A stretch of DNA of 36,336 nt, from NCBI GenBank assembly GCA_001657325.1, contig LWRO01000043.1, positions 1 through 36,336 of the forward strand, in the 5' to 3' direction. Position 1 is the stretch's first letter. Each line of letters starts with the position of its first letter. Positions 12,708 through 20,795 of this stretch are shown piece after piece. This DNA is from Geitlerinema sp. BBD 1991-9 (GTDB taxonomy: Bacteria; Cyanobacteriota; Cyanobacteriia; Cyanobacteriales; Geitlerinemataceae). The notes under the pieces are model-generated. The model was not told the DNA's origin. It made no database searches and worked only from the letters and a program-made list of their open reading frames with translations. The translations under genes and the position numbers were made by a program.

Positions 12708-14006
12708 TTACTTCGGTGTGGCTAACATCAAATTGGAATCGTTGTAATACTTATAACCAATCCCGAAATCTAACGGTGTAATGGTCGAATCGCTCGTATA
12801 AATCGCTCGCAGATCGGATTGGTAGCGCTCGGCGAACAGTTCGATCGGACTCACATAACTGCCGTAAAACTGCCGATCCCAACTGGCTTCGTCAAAAAAG
12901 CGAACCGGAATTCCCGAATCATCCTGCAACACGGCCTGACTGTTGGTCAAAATTAGATCGCGAACCTGTGAAAAATAGTCGTTGTGCATCAAATACGACG
13001 CGGCTTTGAGATACGTCACCGGTCGATCGAACGTCCCCACAAACTTCAAAAACTCCGGCGTTTCGACCAAGCCATCATCCGATAAATCCGTCGAAAAATA
13101 ATAGAGTGTCTTCGGCACGGTGCGCCCTTCCGGCACGAACGTTACCTTCACTCCCGGAATTAATCCCTGGGCTTCCGCTTCCCCTTCCTTCACCACTTGT
13201 AAGTTCGCACTCTCATCGAGTCCGACGTACTGCACGTCTAAAAGTTGTTGGTTTGTCCGCGCCATAAACACCATTAGAATCGGCAACACCCCCTGTTGCT
13301 GCAAATCCTGCGCCATAGAATTCGTGCGGAAAAAGCTATATTGCAAAATGGCGTATAGCGACTGACTGACTTCATTGAGTTTTTGCTGGACTTCCCCCTC
13401 CGAAAGATTTTCAAAGTTCGGTACGCGGCCGACGGGTTCGAGTCCAACGAGAACGTAGTCCGTCGCCTTCGGGAAAAAGGTATAGGCGTAGAGAAAGTCC
13501 GGGCCGCTAAAGGGATAAAACAACGCTGGCGTGACATCGTTGAGTGGTTTCAACTCCGTTTCCGCCCACGCTCTCGCTCTTGAAAGTTGCTGCGCTTCGA
13601 GTTGTTGCCAGGCTGAATCCAGATAGGCGGCGTGGTCGTTCCACACTCCCGTTTGCTGCTGCGCGACGATCGAACTGTCTTTGTCAACGGTCGTTCCTGC
13701 CAGGAACTTCGCCGTATCCGTCAAGAGTCGAGCGTTAGCCTCGTCAAATTCCTCCAAGGAATTCTGCCAGGGTCGCGATTCGTCCGAAGCTTCTGCATCC
13801 GACGTGCTAACTTCAGACTCGTCCGAGTCGTTCCAGGGGAGATCGGCATCAGTAGAATCAGCGGGGGCATCGGTGACTTCTGTTACCCCTTCTTCTGCTG
13901 GCGGTTCTGCTGTGACACGCTCCTCTTGTTCTCCACTACAAGCTTGCAGACCTCCCACCGCGATCGCACTTACGAGTAACGCAGACAGCAGTTGACTCCG
14001 ATTCAT
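12708..14006 (-). CDS. Conserved hypothetical lipoprotein
   Basis: 432 aa. The signal peptide ends in a lipobox, GGLQAC, so the mature N-terminus is a lipidated Cys at about residue 23. An acidic Ser/Asp/Glu-rich linker (to about residue 75) follows, then a folded region with aromatic stretches (FYPFSGPDFLYAYTFFP, TLYYFSTDLSD, RFFDEASWDRQFYGSY). I do not recognise a named family. The ATG at 14006 has a near-perfect ribosome site (GAGGAGA, 4 nt upstream); the 30-codon upstream extension has none. It follows the APC permease by 97 bp on the same strand and may share its transcript. Likely anchored in the inner or outer membrane; function unknown. Confidence 0.8.
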   Translation of the reverse strand: MNRSQLLSALLVSAIAVGGLQACSGEQEERVTAEPPAEEGVTEVTDAPADSTDADLPWNDSDESEVSTSDAEASDESRPWQNSLEEFDEANARLLTDTAKFLAGTTVDKDSSIVAQQQTGVWNDHAAYLDSAWQQLEAQQLSRARAWAETELKPLNDVTPALFYPFSGPDFLYAYTFFPKATDYVLVGLEPVGRVPNFENLSEGEVQQKLNEVSQSLYAILQYSFFRTNSMAQDLQQQGVLPILMVFMARTNQQLLDVQYVGLDESANLQVVKEGEAEAQGLIPGVKVTFVPEGRTVPKTLYYFSTDLSDDGLVETPEFLKFVGTFDRPVTYLKAASYLMHNDYFSQVRDLILTNSQAVLQDDSGIPVRFFDEASWDRQFYGSYVSPIELFAERYQSDLRAIYTSDSTITPLDFGIGYKYYNDSNLMLATPK

Positions 14007-14103
14007 GACATCTCCTCTTTTACGATTTTGAACGTTGACAACAGAATTGAACGGTTGAACTGGGAAACAGAACTTGAAAACAGAATTCGATCGCAATGAC
14101 GCT

Positions 14104-15465
14104 TTAACGAGATTGGGATTTTGACGACACGAGAGAACGCTTCGCTGCGAATAGGTAAACGGGAAATCCCAAGGCGATCGTCGCTAACCCCGCGATCGAT
14201 TCAACCGGCTTACTGGAAAAGACAAACACGAGAATCCACAGACTAATGCCAATGAAAACGATCGGCGTCAGGGGATATCCCCAAGTTTTATAAGGACGAG
14301 GGGTATTGGGTTGTGTGACCCGTAGGACGAACACCCCGGCAACCGTGAGTAACGACGAAATCGTCAGCGTAAACCCTAGATACGTCAGCACGGCTTCAAA
14401 AGTTGACGTTAACACCAATCCCACCACGATCGCCAATTGCAACCAGAGGGCGTAGTAGGGGACACCGTGGCGGTTGGTGCGCGAGAGTCGCTGGAAAATG
14501 GGGAAATCTTCGCCAATCACTTGAGTGACGCGCGGCCCAGCCCAAACCATCGCACTGATGGAGGACACCAAGCCAAAGGAAATGAGCAAACCCATCAACT
14601 TCGCGCCCACTTCCCCAAAAATCGAGTTTGCGGCGATGTAACCGACTTCGAGTTGTCCCGCCAGCGCGTCGATGGGTGTCGTGTAGAGAAAGACGAAATT
14701 CAACAATACGTATAGCACCATGACAACCCCCGTCCCCAGGAGAAGAGCACGAGGGACGTTCCGCTGGGGGTGTTCGACTTCACTGGCGAGGTAGACGGCG
14801 GCGTTCCAACCGGAGTAAGAGTAGGTGACGAAGATGAGAGAAACGGCAAACGGAGCGCTCAGAATCGCACCAACGTTCTCGTTTGAGGGAAGAAAACTCA
14901 GGGTTTGGGGCGTTGCGATCGACAAACCGCAGATAATAAAAACGACGATCAGCGTTACTTTTAATAGAGTCGTGCTGTTTTGAAAGTAACTGCCGATCGA
15001 GCGGTTTCGAGAGTGGACGATCGAAATTCCGATGGTGACGAATAACGCGATCGCCACGGGGTGCAACCCCGGAAACACCTGCGAGAAATACTCGCCCAAC
15101 GCCATGGCAGACAGTGCAATGGGGGCGGCAAATCCAACGGTTACGGAAATCCAGCCCGACAAAAAGCCGATGGCGGGGTGATAGATTTTGGAGAGAAAGT
15201 GATATTCTCCCCCCGAGCGCGGCATGAGAGCGCTCAGCTCTCCGTAGGCTAAGGCACCACAGAATGCGAATACGCCACCGATAACCCAAAGTAGTAGGAG
15301 TGAGAAACCCGATCGAATGTCGGCTGCTTGAAAACCCAAACTGGTAAATACACCCGTGCCGATGGTGTTCGCGACGACGAGAGAACTCGCTGTAAACAAG
15401 CTGATGGCACGGGTGTTCCCCGGCTGGGGCGGTTCCGTTGGCCTGCCCTGAATATCTGAACTCAT
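14104..15465 (-). CDS. APC-family amino-acid permease
   Basis: 453 aa with about twelve hydrophobic segments. The first helix carries the APC signature ANTIGTGVF (substrate-binding GTG), followed by YGELSALMPRSGGEYHFLS, typical of the amino acid-polyamine-organocation superfamily. It is a secondary transporter for an amino acid or related compound; the exact substrate and whether it exchanges or symports cannot be told. No clear Shine-Dalgarno precedes the ATG. It is upstream of, and co-directional with, the lipoprotein gene. Confidence 0.9.
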   Translation of the reverse strand: MSSDIQGRPTEPPQPGNTRAISLFTASSLVVANTIGTGVFTSLGFQAADIRSGFSLLLLWVIGGVFAFCGALAYGELSALMPRSGGEYHFLSKIYHPAIGFLSGWISVTVGFAAPIALSAMALGEYFSQVFPGLHPVAIALFVTIGISIVHSRNRSIGSYFQNSTTLLKVTLIVVFIICGLSIATPQTLSFLPSNENVGAILSAPFAVSLIFVTYSYSGWNAAVYLASEVEHPQRNVPRALLLGTGVVMVLYVLLNFVFLYTTPIDALAGQLEVGYIAANSIFGEVGAKLMGLLISFGLVSSISAMVWAGPRVTQVIGEDFPIFQRLSRTNRHGVPYYALWLQLAIVVGLVLTSTFEAVLTYLGFTLTISSLLTVAGVFVLRVTQPNTPRPYKTWGYPLTPIVFIGISLWILVFVFSSKPVESIAGLATIALGFPVYLFAAKRSLVSSKSQSR

Positions 15466-16069
15466 GAAATTGTTGGTTCCGTTTGATAGAAAAGCTTAAA
15501 AGATCGACGGGTGATGCACGCACTGAAACGATCTGTCGTGTTTCTAGGTCGGGAGTTTCTGGGTCGTTCGATCGCGTGCTTCGGAACGGAGTTCGATGGC
15601 AACGCGATATAGAGATGAGATCGGGTTTTACTCTACACGCAAGGCGTGAGTTTTGTCGAACGCTACAACGGTATTGTTATGTGGCAATTCGATTGAAACC
15701 ATCTACAGTTTACAGACAAGGATACTCGTGCGATGGGATTTTGGTCTTCTGCTCGAAGTGGAAATCCGTCACGATCGAGGTTTCGGAATTGAGACGGCGA
15801 ATTGACAAGATGCCTGAAAAATGGCCAGTGCTATCCTCAAACCTTGCATCTCAGCGATAGCATGAGGGTTTGAAAGCTTGGAAACGGGCAATAAATACTC
15901 GATTGAAGCAGTCAGAGGAACTTTTCAGATATATTCTCATCTTCACCACCTGAGATGTGCGATTTTCATTTTCGTCCTGTCGTATGGGTAGATGGTAACG
16001 ACACGGCGATCGACCGGTTCCGGCAGTCGATCGTCTTTGTCAAATTGATTAAGTCACGATCCCCATTAT
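15466..16069. other. Gene-poor stretch between the permease and the SUKH-4 remnant
   Basis: About 600 bp. A 125-codon plus-strand ORF (15483-15860) is Arg/Ser-rich and resembles no family I know, so I leave it out. I looked for a toxin remnant next to the immunity-like pseudogene and found none that I can support. Confidence 0.5.
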
Positions 16070-16789
16070 TTAGCCATATATCCCGAGAATAACTGACGAC
16101 CACCAACCTTCTTCAGCAGCTAATAATCCGGAGTCGATCTCCAAAAGCCGATCTTCTAAGTCTTCGATCGCTTGATGTATCACTTCGTCATTCTCGAGGT
16201 CGTTCTCTATTCGGCTCTCCATTTTTTTATATGCGACTAGGGATTTCACAAAACAGATTATATCTGTATTCACAAAACTTTCGGACAAGCCACTTTTATC
16301 AATACATACTATACTGGTATTATCCCCGCTAACTCCCAAGCAGAGATGCGAGTAGATGAAGCTAACATCGTCTCTTTCTATATGTGAAGCTTGGTATAAA
16401 TTTTCAGAGTCTGTTGGAATTGTGGTGGTATTGGATTGCCTATGATACCAAGACTCTTGTCGGGGCGAACGGCCGTTCGCCCCGACGACAACGGTTTCGG
16501 AATTTCATCAACTCTGCTTATCACCCTAACTCCAACAGACCCAATTTTCAATATCAAAGTCGTATTCCATGCCTAGCACATACCCGTGTTCCCACTGACT
16601 TGAAAATTCCAAAAGTGGGCTAAATGTTAGGGGGAGTTTTAAAGATATAGATTCGTATTCGCTTGGCAGTCCAATATTTGCCAGAAAAGATCGGTCTTCT
16701 TCTGAAAGTTTGATATTTTAAAGACTCCGAGACGACACCTGTATTAACTTTTCACCAAATAGCCTTTGGATTTCAGATTCAAAAGACAT
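16070..16789 (-). pseudogene. SUKH-4-like immunity gene, broken by a nonsense codon and a MITE insertion
   Basis: Read on the minus strand from the ATG at 16789 (AGAGG 8 nt upstream), the frame gives MSFESEIQRLFGEKLIQVSS. It meets a TAA at codon 24 (16720-16718), then continues KLSEEDRSFLANIGLPSEYE and on to GYVLGMEYDFDIEN. It is then cut by a 136-bp element (16407-16542) carrying an in-frame TAG. Deleting the element plus one 8-bp target copy joins the halves in frame (...DFDIEN-LYQASHIERDD...), giving 191 codons. The C-terminal half has FVNTDIICFVKSLVAYKKM and EIDSGLLAAEEGWWSSVI. FL-x2-GLP near the N-terminus and FVN-x5-F later are what I recall for SUKH-4 immunity proteins of contact-dependent toxin systems. 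The family call is by eye; the decay is read directly. Confidence 0.7.
16407..16542. mobile_element. MITE-like element, family 2, copy 1 (136 bp), inside the SUKH-4-like gene
   Basis: The left end GAGTCTGTTGGAATT and the inverted right end (GGGTCTGTTGGAGTT when reversed) agree at 13 of 15 bases. A perfect 26-bp palindrome centred on GGCC lies at 16460-16485. A perfect 8-bp direct repeat, AATTTTCA, flanks it (16399-16406 and 16543-16550). No coding capacity. Confidence 0.9.
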
Positions 16790-16807
16790 TGATGTGCCTC
16801 TAAAATT

Positions 16808-17029
16808 GGGTCGAGTGCCTCTCACTTTTGCGATCGGAACCCCACCCATCCTCCCCTGGATAAGGGGAGGTGCCGAATTGAGATGCACCCAATCGGGTCT
16901 CCTGAGATTACGGTGTAATTTGTTGAACTGAATACAAGATTTGGGTCGGGGCGAACGGCCGTTCGCCCCGACAGCAAGGGTTTTGACCGGGGATAAAATT
17001 AACTTATCACCTCAAACTTCAGAAGACCC
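16808..17029. mobile_element. MITE-like element, family 2, copy 2 (135 bp), interrupted by a family-1 element
   Basis: The left end reads GGGTC (16808-16812), then the nested family-1 copy, then TCCTGAG from 16900. The right end is CTTCAGAAGACCC (to 17029). The same 26-bp palindrome is at 16946-16971. The flanks CTAAAATT (16800-16807) and CTAAAATC (17030-17037) match at 7 of 8 bases. Without the nested insert the element is 135 bp, nearly the length of copy 1. Its ends (GGGTCTCCTGAG type) differ from the other copies, so it is a subfamily. It sits 11 bp upstream of the SUKH-4-like start codon. Confidence 0.75.
16813..16890. mobile_element. MITE-like element, family 1, nested copy (78 bp)
   Basis: The left end GAGTGCCTCTCAC is a two-mismatch version of GGGTGCATCTCAC; the right end is TTGAGATGCACCC. 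The internal part is short. It is flanked by AATTGGGTC (16804-16812) and AATCGGGTC (16891-16899), a 9-bp duplication with one mismatch that includes the first bases of the host family-2 element. It therefore inserted after that element. Confidence 0.75.
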
Positions 17030-17077
17030 CTAAAATCGACGATACAGATGTCGATCTCGTCGAACCTTTAAATCGAG

Positions 17078-18106
17078 CTATCGAACAGAGACCGGATTTT
17101 TCTCAGGGGGTTCGATCGCGTGCTTGAGAGGATTTCCAAGGGCGAAATCGCTGATATTTTCGATGGTCGTCTTGGCAATATCGCTCAAGGCATCCTCTGT
17201 AAAATATCCCTGGTGAGACGTAATCACGACGTTGGGGAACGATTGTAAGAGCTGAAAGTTATCGTCTTGAATAATCGTATCCGACAGGTCTTTGAAGAAA
17301 ATTTCTTCTTCTCGCTCGTAAACGTCGATTCCGAGAGAGCCAATTTTTCCGGATTTGATCCCATCGATAACGGCTTGAGTATCGACGAGTCCGCCGCGAC
17401 TGGTGTTGATTAACATCACACCGGGTTTCATCTGTGCGATGGTGGCGGCGTTAATCAAATAGCGATTTTCCGGTGTGAGCGGACAGTGCAGGGAAATCAC
17501 GTCGGAGGTTGCGAGTAATTCCGGCAGATCGACATATTGGGTATTTTCGAGGGCTTCAAATTGCGGGTTGGGGTACGGGTCGTATCCCAAGAGTTTGCAC
17601 TCAAACCCGTTTAAGATTTGCGCGCAGATCGTTCCGATTTTTCCAGTTCCGATAATCCCCACCGTGCGACTGTGAAGGTCGAATCCGAGGAGTCCGTTGA
17701 GCGAAAAATTATCGTCGCGAACGCGGTTGTAAGCGCGATAAATTTTACGGTTGAGGGCGAGAATCAAGCAGATGGCAAATTCTGCCACCGAGTAAGGCGA
17801 GTAAACCGTTACCCGCGTCACTTTGATACCGAGTGCTGAAGCGGTTTCTAAATCGACGTTGTTGTATCCCGTGGAGCGTAGGGTAATCAGGCGGGTTTGT
17901 CCTTCGGAGAGGATTTTAAGGGTTTCAACGCCGATGTCGTCGTTGACGAACGCACAAACAGCGGGAAATTCAGCAGCGAGCGATGCCGTATGCGGTTCGA
18001 GGCGCGTGTCGAAATAGATGAGTTCGTGTTCTGCGCCGGAGGCGGCGTTGGCCGCATCGAGAAATGTTCGGTCGTAGGGTTCGGTACTGAAGACAGCAAC
18101 CTTCAT
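17078..18106 (-). CDS. ldhA: D-lactate dehydrogenase (D-2-hydroxyacid dehydrogenase family)
   Basis: 342 aa. It reduces pyruvate to D-lactate with NADH in fermentative metabolism, or acts on a similar 2-ketoacid. Visible features: N-terminal LRSTGYNNVDL, a Rossmann motif G153-T-G-K-I-G158, an NAD-specific Asp after the second strand (GYDPYPN), and the catalytic residues R237 (TSRGGLVD), E264 (DVYE) and H298 (TSHQGYFT). The length and the SHQGYFT motif agree with the LdhA/DdhA group rather than phosphoglycerate dehydrogenase. Start ATG at 18106. The gene is downstream of a small minus-strand gene but separated by 230 bp. Confidence 0.9.
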   Translation of the reverse strand: MKVAVFSTEPYDRTFLDAANAASGAEHELIYFDTRLEPHTASLAAEFPAVCAFVNDDIGVETLKILSEGQTRLITLRSTGYNNVDLETASALGIKVTRVTVYSPYSVAEFAICLILALNRKIYRAYNRVRDDNFSLNGLLGFDLHSRTVGIIGTGKIGTICAQILNGFECKLLGYDPYPNPQFEALENTQYVDLPELLATSDVISLHCPLTPENRYLINAATIAQMKPGVMLINTSRGGLVDTQAVIDGIKSGKIGSLGIDVYEREEEIFFKDLSDTIIQDDNFQLLQSFPNVVITSHQGYFTEDALSDIAKTTIENISDFALGNPLKHAIEPPEKNPVSVR

Positions 18107-18336
18107 CCGTCATAACTCCTGAAAAAATATCGATCGAACGCGAGGGAGACTTGGGACTCGATCGAACGCCGAGGAATCACGGTGACTCGAAGTCGATCGA
18201 GTTCAGTGCGATTTTGTCATACTTTCCCAGTTTCCGAGAGTTCGGCGGGGTTGCTATGGGGTTAACCGTCGTCGTGTCGCTGTTCGTGTTCTCCGGCTCG
18301 CGACAGCGATCGACCCCAAATCGTCAATCGATCTCG

Positions 18337-18567
18337 TTATGCGGTCGCTCGCATCACGCGACCGTCGGCTAAGTCGCGAATGAGACTGAGCTTCGATCGA
18401 ATGTAGTCGCTGACTTCGCTCATATCGGTTTCGTCGAGCGCGCGGTTCGTATATTGCAAATCGCCGACCAATCGCTCGATTAAGCTCGTATCGTCTAGGG
18501 ACGTCAGCGTCGAGGCTTGAGTTGCCTCGACAGTAGACCAGAGCTGGCGCAGGGTTTTAGCATCCAT
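18337..18567 (-). CDS. Small hypothetical protein (76 aa)
   Basis: It starts MDAKTLRQLW and is predicted mostly helical, with DLQYTNRALDETDMSEVSDYIRSKLSLIRDLADGR in the C-terminal half. It is acidic with no membrane segment or cysteines. The ATG at 18567 has GGAG 6 nt upstream; an upstream in-frame TTG overlaps that site and is rejected. It resembles small conserved cyanobacterial proteins in style, but I cannot name a family. Confidence 0.65.
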   Translation of the reverse strand: MDAKTLRQLWSTVEATQASTLTSLDDTSLIERLVGDLQYTNRALDETDMSEVSDYIRSKLSLIRDLADGRVMRATA

Positions 18568-18939
18568 GGGTATCTCCAAGCAATCTATCCGTTAGCGTTT
18601 GGGTTAGCGTGGCACGCAAAACCGATCTCTTTACGGTTAGGTTAGACAATTTTAGAGCGAGCTGCGATTACGTAATCCTAAGAATTGAGTGACGTTTTCT
18701 TGAGATTATTAAGAAATTATAAAAAATAGTACCACAAAATAAATTTTTATTAAAAAAATTAAGAAGACGTGAAAATTACTCTAAGAATTAGACTTCCCGT
18801 TACAGGGCAAATCTCCACCGGTGCGAGACATCTCAACGGCTTTCTTCCTATTAAGACGCATTTGACACTAAAATTATCCCAATTGATAAAAAACGATACA
18901 ACGATTCTGTAAAAAACGATACAATAACCGAGCGATCGA
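18568..18939. other. Non-coding stretch with a 15-bp direct repeat
   Basis: AT-rich, with no gene-like ORF. The 15-mer TAAAAAACGATACAA occurs twice (18887-18901 and 18910-18924) with a 23-bp period, next to the lptF/G 3' end. On the minus strand the two copies give T-runs but no hairpin precedes them. The rest presumably holds the promoter of the small gene at 18567. Confidence 0.5.
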
Positions 18940-20118
18940 CTACCCGACCTTGGCGGCGCGGACGAGCAATCCGACACCAACCGCAATACCGGTGAAGGTG
19001 GGAAGCCACCCTGCCATCCACGGACGAATCAATCCCCCCAAACCCAAAGCATCGCCGATCGACATTAATAAGTAATAAGTAAAAATGACGAGGACGCTAA
19101 TTCCAAATCCTCGCGAGGCGCTCGTCCGTTGCGGCTTCGTTCCCAACGCCGCCCCCACCAAGCCAAAGGCCACACACGCAAACGGAATCGCAAATTTTTG
19201 GTGAATGCGAATTTCGAGTTTGCGAATTTGATCTTCGCGGCCGCTAGATTTAACAATTTCCAATCGATCGAGCGCTTGAACGAGGTTCATTTGCGGATAA
19301 TCCCGTTCTTTAGCCAGCTCTAACGGCGCACGGGGGAGCGGGTAGCGGTGTCGATCGAACTTGGCAATATTAACGTAAGAGCCATCTGGCGGAATCGCAT
19401 AGCTGGTGACTTCGTAAAAATCCCAAACGTTATCCTCCGGGTTCCACGTGGCGGATTTTGCGAAAACCAATCGATCGAACAGAGGTTCCGATCGATCCAA
19501 CACGATCACCCCGTACATCCGTTCCTCGTTGTTGTCGAACCGCTCCGCATAAAACAACCGCACCAGAGTATCGTCTTGCTTTTCGCCCTCGATCGATCTC
19601 GTCAACTCCCCAATTTCCGGGTAGAGCGTATTGCGTTTCGTCAGTAGCGTATCTTCATCCTTTAACGCTCGATCGAGTGTCAGTTCCGCCTCATAAAGCG
19701 CACTCGGAACGACGAGTTGATCGAAGGTAAACGTCATCACCGTCACCGCTAACCCGAGCAGGAACGCCGGACGCACGATGCGATACAAACTGACCCCACA
19801 ACTGCGTAACGCCACCAATTCGTTATCGCTCGACAGGCGCGAATACCCGATCAGCGTCCCCAAGAGCATCGCCATCGGGAACGACAGCGAAATGTAATAG
19901 GGTAACTGGAGGATAAAGACTTTGACCGCTACGTCGAGGGTAATATTGGCATTGGTCAGCTGTCGCACTAACTCAAAAACAATCCCCACCGCTACGCCAA
20001 TCGAGGAAAACGCACCCACCCCAAACAGAAACGGCGGAAAGGTTTCGCCAACGATGTAGCGATCCATGATGGAGAATCCGGGGAGGAGACGACCGAAAAC
20101 AAACGACGACTGCTTCAT
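18940..20118 (-). CDS. LptF/LptG (YjgP/YjgQ) family permease
   Basis: 392 aa. It is an inner-membrane component of the LptB2FG exporter that extracts lipopolysaccharide and feeds the periplasmic bridge. The N-terminus FSIMDRYIVGETFPPFLFGV is followed by helices near 28-50, 63-90 and 107-127. A large periplasmic beta-jellyroll domain (about 130-300) and three C-terminal helices (FAIPFACVAFGLVGAALG onward) follow. LSSDNELVALRSCGVS is the conserved cytoplasmic coupling segment for LptB. Which of F or G it represents cannot be told. The ATG at 20118 (MKQSS) is preferred to a TTG seven codons upstream; neither has a strong ribosome site. Confidence 0.9.
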   Translation of the reverse strand: MKQSSFVFGRLLPGFSIMDRYIVGETFPPFLFGVGAFSSIGVAVGIVFELVRQLTNANITLDVAVKVFILQLPYYISLSFPMAMLLGTLIGYSRLSSDNELVALRSCGVSLYRIVRPAFLLGLAVTVMTFTFDQLVVPSALYEAELTLDRALKDEDTLLTKRNTLYPEIGELTRSIEGEKQDDTLVRLFYAERFDNNEERMYGVIVLDRSEPLFDRLVFAKSATWNPEDNVWDFYEVTSYAIPPDGSYVNIAKFDRHRYPLPRAPLELAKERDYPQMNLVQALDRLEIVKSSGREDQIRKLEIRIHQKFAIPFACVAFGLVGAALGTKPQRTSASRGFGISVLVIFTYYLLMSIGDALGLGGLIRPWMAGWLPTFTGIAVGVGLLVRAAKVG

Positions 20119-20278
20119 AAAAAGTGGCGACTCGTGCAACTCGACGATGAGGTTTGTGCCAACAGTCTAGTTTATCGCCACACTTTCCCACAAAACCACT
20201 TTTCCCGCGAATTACAAGCCACAAACTGTCAACCGAGAGTCATCACACGAGCAACGGGAGAGCGATTCGATTCTAGGG

Positions 20279-20407
20279 CTAACCTTGAGGCACTTTTTTC
20301 GGTGGTTTGATGACAATCCACTGACCCGTGTTCGGATCTCGGTAGGTCGTAAACGGATTTGGACGCAGTGGGGGTTCGACTTTTTGAGAAGACGTGCTGC
20401 GATTCAT
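20279..20407 (-). CDS. Small conserved-looking protein (42 aa)
   Basis: The reading frame starts at the ATG at 20407 and ends at TAG 20281-20279. The product is Pro-rich and basic, with the compact core NPFTTYRDPNTGQWIVIKPP and a Lys/Pro tail. The core reads like a real short beta domain rather than random translation, and I have a vague memory of similar short cyanobacterial proteins, which is not proof. Ribosome site weak. Sits between lptF/G and the element before the NACHT gene. Confidence 0.5.
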   Translation of the reverse strand: MNRSTSSQKVEPPLRPNPFTTYRDPNTGQWIVIKPPKKVPQG

Positions 20408-20556
20408 AAAGATGCTTGCCCAATTCAGCGCGATGGCGATATGAGGAGATGTCTATGGTGTTGTATTGTACGGGTTGACATGGCATTTGCGTGCGATCTC
20501 GATCGCTTTTGGGGGTGATAAGGGGGTAATGAGGTAATGGAATGAGAGGATGAAGT

Positions 20557-20678
20557 TGGGTTCATCTCAATTTCGTAAAATGATCCCTCGGCGCCTCGAT
20601 TGAAACCTACCCATCCTCCCCTGGCTAAGGGGAGGTGCCGAAGGCGGAGGGGTGGCGATTGCAAAAGTGAGATGCACC
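20557..20678. mobile_element. MITE-like element, family 1 (122 bp), upstream of the NACHT gene
   Basis: The left end is GGGTTCATCTCAATTTCG and the right end is AAAAGTGAGATGCACC, in the opposite orientation to the copy at 2975. The interior has CCTCCCC/GGGGAGG pairing. GATGAAGT flanks it on both sides (20549-20556 and 20679-20686). It ends 117 bp before the NACHT start codon. Confidence 0.85.
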
Positions 20679-20795
20679 GATGAAGTCGCCCAACTTCAGA
20701 CTGCAGTCGCCGATCCGAAATCGTAAATCCCAGGCATCGTCAATCGATTCAGGCTCTACACTAGAGGACGACGGACGAGTTTTTCCGGTAGTACG

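Noticed and set aside
15483-15860. 125-codon plus-strand ORF after the permease
   Set aside because: The translation is Arg-rich with no homology I recognise and it starts within the permease upstream region.
18759-18986. Possible riboswitch or small RNA in the AT-rich gap upstream of the small 76-aa gene
   Set aside because: No recognised aptamer core or stable hairpin with terminator could be drawn by eye.
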